A DNA stretch of 39,655 nt from assembly GCA_019751945.1 (NCBI GenBank), contig JAIEMT010000050.1, positions 1 to 39,655 of the forward strand, read 5' to 3'. Positions 8,293-16,553 of this stretch are shown here, one piece after another (the stretch's first letter is position 1; each line of letters opens with the position of its first letter). This DNA is from a bacterium. Lineage in GTDB: Bacteria; Bdellovibrionota; UBA1018. The notes below the pieces were generated by a model that saw only the letters and a list, made by a program, of their open reading frames with translations, did not search any database and was not told the DNA's origin. Both the position numbers and the translations under genes were made by a program.

Positions 8293-9677
8293 AGTCGAAT
8301 GAGTTCCCGAACACCCTGAAGACTTCCAATACCTAGGAAAACCGTAGCTAGAATCTGATCTGCTTGCGTTGATCTTAATCGGCGCAGATCCGCCATGACG
8401 TACTTACCCTCGGGGCTCGAGAGCGTTTTGATAATCGCCTCTCGTTCCATCAAGCGGAGGTCGGAGACCATGTAAGCCCCGAGCGAAACGTTCATGGCGG
8501 CAAAGCATCCCCCGCGTAGAGCTGTTCCGGAGAGAAGGATGGCCACCACTCGTTCTTCGGGAATGAGTGCGCAGCTAAAGCTCATGGCGATCAATCCCAC
8601 GTTCTTAATCAAGTTGAAAAAAGCCTGGCCGCCTTCATGGGCCTCAATCATCGGTTTAATGATTTCCTTACCGATGGACAAACGCTCGAGCTCTCCGGCG
8701 TAGAGGCTTAAGAAGTAACCGAGAAGGGGGGTGTAATCGAGGTAGAAGCGCAGGTCGGCGGATAAATAGTCATCCATTTTCTCAGTGGTCTTTCCGGCGT
8801 GAAAAGCTTCAAGCCGGCCTTCTAAACCCAACTCTTGATCTTTCTCTCGGAGTTCTCGATGAGCTTCGTCGGCGTTGTCACGAATCTGCTGAAGGGCTTC
8901 AGTGAGTTCCGCATCCGACGGACTGTCCGATCTCAGATAGAGCAGCACAGGAAAGTTTTGAATGAGCTCGAAATACTTGTTCTGAGAGTCTTTCCAAATC
9001 TTACTGTGAGAACCGAAGTATTTTTGCACGATCGGGGCGTCGGGAGAATTGAAAGCGTGGGCCTTGGCCATAGCTCGTTCTTGGGCATCGAGTGAGTAAA
9101 TATTGCAGAAATCCGCCGCGACCCGCAGCTGAGGTCGTTTACGGAGATATTCTTCACAACCCGGCTTCGAGCCTTCGTGAAACTTTTTAAAGGCGGCCTG
9201 AACTTCGTCAGGAGTGAGTCGGTCGAGTGGAGCCGCATTCTTTCCGGCAGGATGAACCAGTACTTCGTTGAATTTGATTCGGTTCGTGGAATCCACATTT
9301 TCAATCGCTGCATTGGATCTACTGAAATACTCCGGCCCTGAAAGCGCGAGCGCTAGGCGCATGGGGCCGTACATCGAGCGAATTCGGTCGCGAAGCACGA
9401 CTTGAAGAGTGGCTTTGCAATCTCGAAGGCTGATTTTCCATTCTTTTCTGTTTGCTGGATACTGATAAGGGAAGGCGTTCGTATTGCCTTCCATACAGGC
9501 AATATAACCTCGGGCGTGGGCGCGATTTACTTGGTGAACCAGAATCACCAAATCGCGGAGGGACGAGAGAAACGAAACTTCTTTTTGAACGGTCGTAGAC
9601 AGTTCGCGTCCCAGTGCGGGATTCGCGAGAAGAATGAAGAAAAAGAGGACGAGTTTACGGCATCGTTTGGAAAACAT
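8283..9677 (-). CDS. Large exported protein of unknown function
   Basis: 464 residues with a signal peptide (FFFILLANPALG, cleaved near residue 23). Mostly helical, with charged amphipathic stretches (for example ELTEALQQIRDNADEAHRELR), several cysteines, and two hydrophobic segments near residues 355-410 (NVGLIAMSFSCALI and VVAILLSGTALRGGC). These could anchor it in a membrane after export. The start overlaps the 3' end of the upstream gene by 23 bp, so the three genes from 11048 to 8283 are one transcription unit. No domain recognised. Confidence 0.7.
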   Translation of the reverse strand: MFSKRCRKLVLFFFILLANPALGRELSTTVQKEVSFLSSLRDLVILVHQVNRAHARGYIACMEGNTNAFPYQYPANRKEWKISLRDCKATLQVVLRDRIRSMYGPMRLALALSGPEYFSRSNAAIENVDSTNRIKFNEVLVHPAGKNAAPLDRLTPDEVQAAFKKFHEGSKPGCEEYLRKRPQLRVAADFCNIYSLDAQERAMAKAHAFNSPDAPIVQKYFGSHSKIWKDSQNKYFELIQNFPVLLYLRSDSPSDAELTEALQQIRDNADEAHRELREKDQELGLEGRLEAFHAGKTTEKMDDYLSADLRFYLDYTPLLGYFLSLYAGELERLSIGKEIIKPMIEAHEGGQAFFNLIKNVGLIAMSFSCALIPEERVVAILLSGTALRGGCFAAMNVSLGAYMVSDLRLMEREAIIKTLSSPEGKYVMADLRRLRSTQADQILATVFLGIGSLQGVRELIRLYK

Positions 9678-10296
9678 GAAAGAAGTCTTCGTAAAGCACG
9701 TCTAAAAACCGCGCTATCGTTCCGACGTCTTGTCCCGTGAGGTTGACCTCCACAACGTGTTCTGCTCCCGTGCTTGTAAATTGTCGGATTTCATTGATCG
9801 AAGGTTGAAAATAGGGATCGAAATTCTGAGCCACCCGGAGCCGAGCGCCTTCGGCTCCAAATCTCGTAAACTCATATTTATCCATCGCCACGCGAGTGCC
9901 GAGCATGTCCTTTCCAATAGGAAAGTGGGTGTGAATCGAAGCTTTCTGAACCAACCCACCAGCAAGGCCGCTCTCTTCGACTGAGATGGTGATGGGGTGA
10001 CCGAACCTATTGCCGGTGGCTAAGATGAGCCGTCGGTGCATCGAACCATGGGCGACGACTTCCTGAAAACCCCCGTGGAGCCATTTCAGAGTCGTGCCAT
10101 TTACCCAGGCTCGTTCAGATGTTTTCAAGGCTAGAAAATCTTCGGCCAAAAGAGAGGCTTTTGGATCATAGCGCTTCCACATAAAAACTTGAATGGCCGT
10201 ATCTAAAATTTCGGAGAAGCCTGTAAATGTGAGGCCCGCATGAACTGGTGTACTCAGCACAAACACTAAACACAGAACTGTGAAAAATTTCTTCAT
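9655..10296 (-). CDS. Exported protein, paralogue of the upstream gene
   Basis: 213 residues with a signal peptide ending at VHA-GL (residue 20). It aligns with its upstream neighbour at both ends: FSEILDTAIQVFMWKRYDPKAS against FSESLDNALQLFVWYTMDANAS, and a C-terminal VNLTGQDVGTIARFLDVLYEDF against IYLDGEDTESVGRFIGHLFDRL. The two are therefore diverged tandem duplicates of an unrecognised secreted family. The neighbour starts 20 bp upstream and the next gene overlaps by 23 bp. The function is unknown; the beta-rich middle suggests a binding domain. Confidence 0.7.
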   Translation of the reverse strand: MKKFFTVLCLVFVLSTPVHAGLTFTGFSEILDTAIQVFMWKRYDPKASLLAEDFLALKTSERAWVNGTTLKWLHGGFQEVVAHGSMHRRLILATGNRFGHPITISVEESGLAGGLVQKASIHTHFPIGKDMLGTRVAMDKYEFTRFGAEGARLRVAQNFDPYFQPSINEIRQFTSTGAEHVVEVNLTGQDVGTIARFLDVLYEDFFHVFQTMP

Positions 10297-10316
10297 GGTA
10301 GGTCCTCTCAGAATTC

Positions 10317-11048
10317 TTAGTGGCCCGACGTTCCGTCGACTAAGCGATCAAAAAGATGGCCGATGAAACGGCCGACGCTCTCGGTGTCCTCGCCATCCAG
10401 ATAAATTTTTATTTCATGGGTGTATTCACTGTTCGGATAAATTTCGCTCACCGTAGGAGTTCTCGGTGCCTCCAAGGCCGCTTGACCTTGCTTCGGCACT
10501 AGGAACATCGGGTCCTTCATACGAACGGTATCGATAGCTAGTTTTACCGATTGGTTGGTGAAGGTGTAGCCCTGAAGTTGAGGGGGCTTTGCTCCTTTGA
10601 GATTCGTTGCAAGGTTCGAAAAATGGGTTGAGACAGTGACCTTGGCTCGGCCACCAATTTCATCCACCATTAGGTTCAGCGTTCCATCCCAGCGATTCCA
10701 GCGATCTTCTAGAAGTGGTATATGCCCAGGTTCAACCCGAACGTGGTCCAAGAGATTCAGGGTCCACAGATTTTTGGGAGATCCTGCGGCTGTGAATTCT
10801 GGGACTGCCTGAAAAGGTCTCAATCGGGACATAAACATTTGGGCTTGCCTGCTAAACTCTGCTTTCTGTGGGGAGCTCATCGCGGCCAGAGCTTCAAGTT
10901 TCAGGCTGGCGTTGGCGTCCATGGTGTACCAAACAAAGAGCTGAAGTGCGTTGTCGAGAGACTCTGAAAACTGGATTAGACCCACCGCTTGCGCAGGTTG
11001 CGAGACTAGTGAAAAAGCCACCGAGATGAGAATCAAAAAGCGCTTCAT
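10317..11048 (-). CDS. Exported protein, first gene of a paralogous pair
   Basis: 243 residues, signal peptide ending at AQA-VG (residue 21-22). It shares the N-terminal FSExLDxAxQxFxW block and the C-terminal GxDxxxxxRFxxxLxxxx block with the next gene. The region between is longer here and contains strand-like repeats (TLNLMVDEIG, KVTVSTHFSNL). It has no cysteines in the mature part, unlike many of its neighbours. It heads a three-gene operon behind a TTGACA promoter. No characterised family recognised. Confidence 0.7.
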   Translation of the reverse strand: MKRFLILISVAFSLVSQPAQAVGLIQFSESLDNALQLFVWYTMDANASLKLEALAAMSSPQKAEFSRQAQMFMSRLRPFQAVPEFTAAGSPKNLWTLNLLDHVRVEPGHIPLLEDRWNRWDGTLNLMVDEIGGRAKVTVSTHFSNLATNLKGAKPPQLQGYTFTNQSVKLAIDTVRMKDPMFLVPKQGQAALEAPRTPTVSEIYPNSEYTHEIKIYLDGEDTESVGRFIGHLFDRLVDGTSGH

Positions 11049-11080
11049 TTATGCTCACTTATATAAAAAAGGTTTAGGGT

Positions 11081-11109
11081 GAGATAGCGAACATGGCGCA
11101 GATTGTCAA
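11081..11109 (-). promoter_or_regulatory. Promoter of the paralogue operon
   Basis: On the minus strand, TTGACA (complement of 11104-11109) is followed after 17 bp by TATCTC (complement of 11081-11086), about 33 bases before the ATG at 11048. The -35 box is perfect; the -10 box matches in three of six positions. Confidence 0.5.
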
Positions 11110-11123
11110 GTATGGCTCTGGGC

Positions 11124-12308
11124 CTACTTCTTGGGAATTTCGGAGCCGTAGCGAATGGCGTGAGCAGCCGATTTTTCGATCACATTTTTGCGCTTATCGT
11201 AGCGGGTGATCATGTCGGGAGACGCCCAGCCTGCGAAATCCTGGATGGCGCGGTCAGCAACCTGGTGGTCCCGGGCATTGGAAATGGCCGTGGCCCGGCA
11301 GGAATGGGGGGAAACCCGGTTCGCAATTCCCGCCAATTTTGCGTACTTCTTCACAATGTAGAAGATCATCGAGGGGTCTAGGGGCTTATCGAGCTCCTTC
11401 CCGCGGTTATTCCGAATGGGCTGGAACACGAACTGCCCCGCCTGGTGCATGTCTCGACCCACGATTTTAAAATAGTACTGCAGGGCCTCGATCACCGTGG
11501 GGACCAGGACCATCAAGCGCTCGGAATTCCCCTTCCCTCGCAGTTTCATCACATAGTGGCCGCGTTCTAAGCTGATATTCGAAGTCTGCAGTTCACAAAC
11601 TTCAGATCTTCGAAGGCCGCAATAAAAGAGGACGGTGAGAATGGCTCGGTGGAGCGCACCCGTGCGGGTGTGGAGGTCGGGAGCTTTCAATATCTTCACC
11701 ACTTCTTCGTCGGTGAAGCCAATCGTCTTGGAAAGTTTCTTGGGATTTAAGAAGCGCACGTTCTCGGCCGGGCTTTTGAGAATAAGGTTGTCGTCTTCGA
11801 GCCAGCGAAAGAAGCTGCGCAGGCTTGCCAGCAAGCGGTCGACCGTCGTGTGCTCCAAACCTTCTGCCAGCAACGATTCTTTGTAAGCCACAACGATGGA
11901 CCGATCTAAAACTTCCGGGCCGCGGTCGAACACGCGCACGTGCAGAAACTTCACGAAACGCTTTAAGTCTTTTCCATAAGAGCGCTGAGTGTGGGGGCTT
12001 CGTTGGTCGAGGAGAAAGGCCGAGATGGCTTGTTGAATCTGTTCGTTCGGCCGCACGAGGTGCACGGTCAGAAGCTGTGAAGTGGTGGGCTGCTGAGCGA
12101 GCGCAATCTCTTTTTGGATTTCAGGGGCGTTAGCCACAGCTCCGGACGGAGCGTTCTTCCTGCTGACGGGTTTTGCTTTAGGGCGGCTGCGCGCAATGAT
12201 CTGAGTGACTTTGGTCCGCATCCGGCGCGCCTGAGCCAAATGTCGGGTTGTCGGCTTTGTTCTTCTCTTGCGTCCAAATCCTTTTAGGAGGAGTCGGCCG
12301 AGTTTCAT
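11124..12308 (-). CDS. Tyrosine recombinase/integrase with basic N-terminal extension
   Basis: 394 residues. An unusual Lys/Arg-rich leader (residues 1-60) precedes a SAM-like DNA-binding domain (about 88-180) and a catalytic domain (about 195-385). The active site looks complete: R233 in GLRRSE, K259 in LRGKGN, H335 and R338 in SPHSCRAT, W361 in AGWASPDM (Trp replaces His here, as in Cre), and nucleophile Y370 in ITRYDKR. The family cuts and rejoins DNA through a 3'-phosphotyrosine, for example in chromosome dimer resolution or integration. Its ATG overlaps the btpA stop (ATGA), so the genes are coupled. It is longer than typical XerC/D (~300), so a Xer role is not certain. Confidence 0.85.
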   Translation of the reverse strand: MKLGRLLLKGFGRKRRTKPTTRHLAQARRMRTKVTQIIARSRPKAKPVSRKNAPSGAVANAPEIQKEIALAQQPTTSQLLTVHLVRPNEQIQQAISAFLLDQRSPHTQRSYGKDLKRFVKFLHVRVFDRGPEVLDRSIVVAYKESLLAEGLEHTTVDRLLASLRSFFRWLEDDNLILKSPAENVRFLNPKKLSKTIGFTDEEVVKILKAPDLHTRTGALHRAILTVLFYCGLRRSEVCELQTSNISLERGHYVMKLRGKGNSERLMVLVPTVIEALQYYFKIVGRDMHQAGQFVFQPIRNNRGKELDKPLDPSMIFYIVKKYAKLAGIANRVSPHSCRATAISNARDHQVADRAIQDFAGWASPDMITRYDKRKNVIEKSAAHAIRYGSEIPKK

Positions 12309-13138
12309 TTCTTCTTTTTGCCCCGTTTAGGATTGGCGTCTTTGAATGCTTTGACGAAATTCTTGATGCGTTTGGAGTCGAGCGCTGCTCCGGCCCGCCC
12401 GCCTGAGCGCAGATCGGATCCGACAATCACACCGGCTACGCCGTAGCGAAGCACATTCTCCACCGACTTCGCGCTCACGCCGCTTGCGACATATAAAGGA
12501 GCGCTGAGTTCCCGGCAGATTTGCGATGCTTCTTCCAGCTTCTGATCTTCCACGCTCCGACCGGTGGTCGGACCGGTAACGAGCACGGCATCCGCCTTAG
12601 CTCGGAGAACGAGGTCTTCCACTGCGTAACGCAAATCATCCCCTGAAAGCGAGCGGGCATGTTTGACCAGGGCGTCTGCAAAGATTTCGATGTCGCTTCC
12701 CAGGCGGTCCCTTTCACGAAGAAGCGTTGCCGCATCGCCCTCCACAATTCCTTGGTCCGTAGCTGCGACTCCCGAGAGGACATTCACGCGGATAAAATCG
12801 CATCCCGTAACCGATGCCACAGCCAAAGCCGACAAGGCGTCATTTCGCAGAATGTTGATACCGACGGGGACCCGGACGGCCTCGCGCACGGCTGCTGCAA
12901 TCACAGCTAGGCTGGCCAACGTTTCGGCCGATACCCGTCCTTTGTGAAAGGGCACGTCCCCAAAGTTTTCTAGAATCAAGCTGTGGAAGCCGGCTTTCGT
13001 GAGTGTGAGGGCTTCTTGCACCGCGCGTGCGCCGGCCTTTTGCAAACTCACGGAAGGATGCTCACCGTACGCACCGGGAGCACCGGCGAGCGCCGGTAAA
13101 TGGATGACTCCGATTAATTGAGGCGATAAATTTGGCAT
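12305..13138 (-). CDS. btpA: BtpA/SgcQ family protein, TIM-barrel
   Basis: 277 residues from the ATG at 13138, where MPNLSPQLIGVIHLPALAG matches the usual family start. A longer reading begins at 13186 but would overlap the divergent gene. Family blocks visible: GVIHLPALAGAP, LILENFGDVPF, VPVGINILRNDALSALA, FIRVNVLSG, DAVLVTGPTTG, PLYVASGVS and AGVIVGSDL, consistent with a phosphate-binding (beta/alpha)8 barrel. BtpA was first linked to photosystem I stability in cyanobacteria, but most members occur in non-phototrophs and their reaction is unknown. The C-terminus is Lys-rich. It shares 4 bp with the downstream recombinase gene. Confidence 0.85.
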   Translation of the reverse strand: MPNLSPQLIGVIHLPALAGAPGAYGEHPSVSLQKAGARAVQEALTLTKAGFHSLILENFGDVPFHKGRVSAETLASLAVIAAAVREAVRVPVGINILRNDALSALAVASVTGCDFIRVNVLSGVAATDQGIVEGDAATLLRERDRLGSDIEIFADALVKHARSLSGDDLRYAVEDLVLRAKADAVLVTGPTTGRSVEDQKLEEASQICRELSAPLYVASGVSAKSVENVLRYGVAGVIVGSDLRSGGRAGAALDSKRIKNFVKAFKDANPKRGKKKK

Positions 13139-13175
13139 TGAAATCGATTCCCAGTTCATCCTACCCTGGAAGTAC

Positions 13176-14537
13176 GTGAAGCTCAAACATCCTGTCTTTC
13201 AGATTTCGATAGCGCTTTACGTCGTGGCCCAGGTTTTCTTTCTCATTAATGTGAAATATCCCGAGAAGCATAGCTTCGATGAGTTTCACTACGTCCCAGC
13301 CGCAAAAACTTTCCTGAAGATGGAGCCCAATCAAAACTCCGAGCACCCACCGCTTGGAAAATGGCTCATCGCAGGAAGTATGAAACTCTTTGGGGATAAT
13401 TCTTTCGGTTGGCGTTTCATGAGCACCGTTTTTGGCGCCCTCACCTTGGTGGGGGTTTTCTTGCTGGGTATTGCCCTCTTTAATGACATCCCCATGGCCC
13501 TGGGGGCAGCGGCGATTACCTTTGTCAATCACCTGCTCTTTGTTCAAGCGCGGATTGGGATGCTCGATACCTTTGCCGAAGCGTTCTTAGTTTTTGCCCT
13601 CGCCGGGTTTGCCTGGGCGTGGAGTACGAAGCGCAAGCCACGAGAAGTGAAGCGTGCCCTGCTTTTTTGTGGAGCTTTCATGGGGCTTTCGATTGCTTGT
13701 AAGTGGTCGTCTGTTCCGGCTCTAGCTGCGTGCATTTTCGCCGTTTTTATTTTGAGAATCTTTCAGTCTTGGACGTTTTCGTATTCCAGGGAGAGTTCTT
13801 GGAAAAATAAATTTTCGGATTTTGAAGATTGGTATTCACCGCAGCTTTTGAAGGATGTTCCGAATTCCTTTCTCCTCCTGGCGCTCGTCGTCGTTCCTTT
13901 TTGTACTTACTTCATCACTTTTCTGCCCTACCTTCTTTTGCATCGCAATCCGCCCTATACGATTTGGGATCTTTTCAAATTACAAAAAGAAATGGTCGTG
14001 CGGATGCAGTCGCCGATGCTCGATGTTTCAGGTAAGGCGGTCGACACCCATCCTTACATGAGTCGATGGTGGAGCTGGCCCCTGATGCTTCGTCCGATTT
14101 GGTATTCGTTTGATCCCATCCCCGGGCAAAACGATCAGTACCGCGGGGTCATCTTATTAGGAAATCCTCTCGTGATGTGGGGCGGGCTTGCAGCACTTTT
14201 TGCCTGCGCTTGGGCGTGGATCGTGAAGCGATCGCGCGAAGCTTTTTTAATCACGTTCTTTTTCTGTGCCCTCTATTTTTGCTGGGCGGTCGTGCCCCGA
14301 AAAGTTTTCTTTTATTACTATTACTATCCGTCTGGAGTTTTGCTGAGCTTTGCACTGGCCTACGTCTTTGGCTGGTTTGAAAAACGTGGCACCTTTAAAG
14401 ACAAAACGCACTGGCCCCGCTGGGGTTTTACTTTTGCGGCATTCTGCCTTTTCCTTTATTTCCTGCCGGTGCTTGCCGCACTTCCTATTTCGCTTTCTAG
14501 CTTTAGACGTTGGATGTGGTTTGCCGCATGGGTGTGA
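13176..14537 (+). CDS. PMT-type dolichyl/polyprenyl-phosphate-mannose protein mannosyltransferase
   Basis: 453 residues, multi-spanning inner membrane protein. The start is GTG with GGAAG a few bases upstream. After the first membrane segment come the periplasmic FDEFHYVPAAK (D35, E36, the likely catalytic acidic pair) and EHPPLGKWLIAG (56-67), hallmarks of the PMT/GT39 family. The PMT_4TMC signature appears as HPYMSRWWSWPLMLRPIWY from H292. Such enzymes move mannose from a polyprenyl-phosphate donor onto Ser/Thr of exported proteins. The next gene overlaps its 3' end and encodes another polyprenyl-donor type glycosyltransferase, so the two probably act in one envelope glycosylation pathway. 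Divergent from btpA. Confidence 0.85.
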   Translation: MKLKHPVFQISIALYVVAQVFFLINVKYPEKHSFDEFHYVPAAKTFLKMEPNQNSEHPPLGKWLIAGSMKLFGDNSFGWRFMSTVFGALTLVGVFLLGIALFNDIPMALGAAAITFVNHLLFVQARIGMLDTFAEAFLVFALAGFAWAWSTKRKPREVKRALLFCGAFMGLSIACKWSSVPALAACIFAVFILRIFQSWTFSYSRESSWKNKFSDFEDWYSPQLLKDVPNSFLLLALVVVPFCTYFITFLPYLLLHRNPPYTIWDLFKLQKEMVVRMQSPMLDVSGKAVDTHPYMSRWWSWPLMLRPIWYSFDPIPGQNDQYRGVILLGNPLVMWGGLAALFACAWAWIVKRSREAFLITFFFCALYFCWAVVPRKVFFYYYYYPSGVLLSFALAYVFGWFEKRGTFKDKTHWPRWGFTFAAFCLFLYFLPVLAALPISLSSFRRWMWFAAWV

Positions 14538-15634
14538 AACTGATGAAGAAGAAAAATCTGCGCTGGATTTTGTATGCTGTTGCCGCAGCGGCGATGGTCG
14601 CCATTTATCGCGACACTTATTACAATGGCTGGGATTTCTCCGTTTACTACAATTCGATGGTCGCTGCCTGGAGTGGAGTCGACCCCTACACCCTGGGGAC
14701 CGATGTCGGCTGGAATTTTAAATACCCGCCATGGACTATTCCATTCTTTCTTCCTCTAGGACTTCTGCCGCTCCAAGGTGCCAAAGCGCTCTGGGGGATC
14801 TTGCAGATTCTTTGTATCATTTACAGCTTTCGATGGCTGCGCCGACAAGGTGTTTCTACAGCAGTTTGTTGGGTCACCAGCGCCTGCTTCTGGTTTCTCT
14901 TCGCCTACCATGCACTAGCAGGGCAGTTTTCTTTGATGATGCTGGCGCTAGCTCTTTTTGGATTTAGTAAAAAAGGGTTTTGGCAGACCTTCGCTGCGGT
15001 TTGGGGCCTGAGTGCAAAGATGTTCACCGCGTTTTCTCTTTTGGGGTATTCCAAGCTCCGCCCTCACCTTCTAAAGATTGCAGGAGCCTTTGCGGTCCTT
15101 TCGCTCCCAGCGCTTTGGCTGACTCCTGGTCACTCTCTTCCTCGTTTGCTTCAGAGCTGGCTCGGTTCGTCGAATTCCAGTTCTGCGGTGATGGCGAATG
15201 ATATTGTTCGAGGGTGGCGCAACCAAGGATTGCCGGCGTTCTTTCTCAAAAACGGGGGTGTAGATCGCGCGCACGCCTGGGCGGATCTCCTGGCCTTTAT
15301 TCTCTTAGCAGCTCTCGCATTTTATTTTTGGAAGCCAGTGAGTAAGAAGCTGAGCAAGCCCGCGGCCTGGGCGGGTTGGTTAGCACTCGGGGCCGCCTTG
15401 CATCCTCTGGCTTGGTTCCACTCCTTTATACTGGCTTATCCCCTAGCGGCTTTTGCGGTGGAGGAAGCACTCCCTAAGAAGGTTGCTCTCAAGCAAAAGA
15501 TCGCCGCCGGCCTTGGGGTGCTCTTCATTACAGTAGTGACTTTTCCGATTGCGCTTCAACTCTGTGTGAAGGCTTGGGGGGTGGTGCTGTGCTGCTACTC
15601 TCTCCAGCTAAGTGTTCAAAAGAGGCGCGTATAG
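14528..15634 (+). CDS. GT87/DUF2029-type membrane mannosyltransferase
   Basis: 368 residues from the ATG at 14528, which overlaps the PMT stop by 10 bp; ATG 14543 is equally possible. A first membrane helix leads to WDFSVYYNSMVAAWSGVDPYT, in which the Asp is the likely catalytic base, then FKYPPWTIPFFLPLGLLP, the typical YPP loop of GT87 (PimE-like). About eight to ten membrane segments follow. The family uses polyprenyl-phosphate-mannose to extend glycans on the outer face of the inner membrane. It probably elongates or supplies the sugar structures built by its partner PMT. The 3' end overlaps the convergent recombinase-like gene by 27 bp. Confidence 0.75.
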   Translation: MGVKLMKKKNLRWILYAVAAAAMVAIYRDTYYNGWDFSVYYNSMVAAWSGVDPYTLGTDVGWNFKYPPWTIPFFLPLGLLPLQGAKALWGILQILCIIYSFRWLRRQGVSTAVCWVTSACFWFLFAYHALAGQFSLMMLALALFGFSKKGFWQTFAAVWGLSAKMFTAFSLLGYSKLRPHLLKIAGAFAVLSLPALWLTPGHSLPRLLQSWLGSSNSSSAVMANDIVRGWRNQGLPAFFLKNGGVDRAHAWADLLAFILLAALAFYFWKPVSKKLSKPAAWAGWLALGAALHPLAWFHSFILAYPLAAFAVEEALPKKVALKQKIAAGLGVLFITVVTFPIALQLCVKAWGVVLCCYSLQLSVQKRRV

Positions 15635-16486
15635 ACGGAAGGAGTAGTCGGACTTTAGGCCTAGCAGGGTCTGAGCTTCCGAGATCGGTTTCTTCTCCGT
15701 TTTCAACCAGTGCACGGTTCGCGAATGCCGAATGGTTCTCGGTGAAAGCTGCTTGAACCCCAAAATCTTTGCATGCCCCTTCACGAGCATTTCAATCCCG
15801 CGAGGGGTGATCGGCGCTCCCAGTGAGCCAAACTTATTAAAGCCTAAAAATAACCAGGGATCTTCGGGCGTTACTACGGCTTCTTCAGCTAGCTTGTGAA
15901 CGAGGCGCCGCAATTCCGATGAAACAGGGACCTGGCGTTTGTTCTTCACCCCCAAAGTCACCGAGTTTCCCGAAAAATCTTCGAGCCGCAGTTTCGGGAG
16001 TTCGCTCACCGTGCAGCCTGTTTCAGCTAAAATCTGAAGAAGCACCTTGTTGCGAATTAAAAGGAGTGGGCTTTCCGGAAGCTTTCCGATGGCGAGCATG
16101 AGGTCAGGCCAGCCTACGGTGAAGGGAACTCTCTCTACTTTGTGAGGAGCGGGGATCTGCCCCGCCATATCCACAGTGAGCTTTCCGCGGAGTTGAAGGT
16201 ATTTCAGCCACTTTCGAACCGTCAGGAGTTTCCGACGACGGCTATTGGTCTTTAAGCCCAGCTTCTTTAAATAGTCGGGATAGGCGTCGAGGTCTTTCTT
16301 CGTGAGCTGGTGGAAGGCGACGGATTTTGAGCCCAGTCCGACCTTCAAAAACTCACTAAAGGTGCCTAAGTCGGATTGATAGCTCTTAATTGTATGAGCA
16401 GACTTGAAAGTCCCCTCTAAATAACCTACAAAGCTGCGGATAGCGTAAGACAGTTGCAAGGGCTTTCTATTGTTTACTTTGGACAC
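15608..16486 (-). CDS. Degenerate tyrosine recombinase-like protein
   Basis: 292 residues, XerC/D length, GTG start. The N-terminal SAM-like domain (FVGYLEGTFKSAHTIKSYQSDLGTF) and the overall fold are kept, but catalytic positions are changed: the first Arg is T159 (GCTVSEL for GLRxSEL), the His of HxxR is R250 (SPRTIRHS, with R253 kept), and the His/Trp before the tyrosine is L277 (LLGLKSDYSFRLY). K181 and nucleophile Y286 remain. The reading frame is intact with no stops, so it is not an obvious pseudogene. It may be an accessory or DNA-binding partner of another recombinase, or an inactivated Xer. It is divergent from the liv operon. Confidence 0.8.
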   Translation of the reverse strand: MSKVNNRKPLQLSYAIRSFVGYLEGTFKSAHTIKSYQSDLGTFSEFLKVGLGSKSVAFHQLTKKDLDAYPDYLKKLGLKTNSRRRKLLTVRKWLKYLQLRGKLTVDMAGQIPAPHKVERVPFTVGWPDLMLAIGKLPESPLLLIRNKVLLQILAETGCTVSELPKLRLEDFSGNSVTLGVKNKRQVPVSSELRRLVHKLAEEAVVTPEDPWLFLGFNKFGSLGAPITPRGIEMLVKGHAKILGFKQLSPRTIRHSRTVHWLKTEKKPISEAQTLLGLKSDYSFRLYAPLLNT

Positions 16487-16498
16487 AACCCGAATAAT
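16470..16498 (+). promoter_or_regulatory. Candidate promoter of the liv operon
   Basis: TTGTTT (16470-16475), 17 bp, AATAAT (16493-16498), about 55 bases before the livK ATG. The -35 box is weak and overlaps the start of the divergent recombinase-like gene. Confidence 0.35.
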
Positions 16499-16553
16499 AC
16501 TGTCGGGAAATCTCGCGTGTCAATTAAAGTCGGTAAGAGAGGACCAAGTCAAG

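Noticed and set aside
11124..16486. Prophage or integrative element bounded by the two recombinases
   Set aside because: The genes between are btpA and two glycosyltransferases with ordinary composition; no phage, relaxase or flanking repeats were seen.
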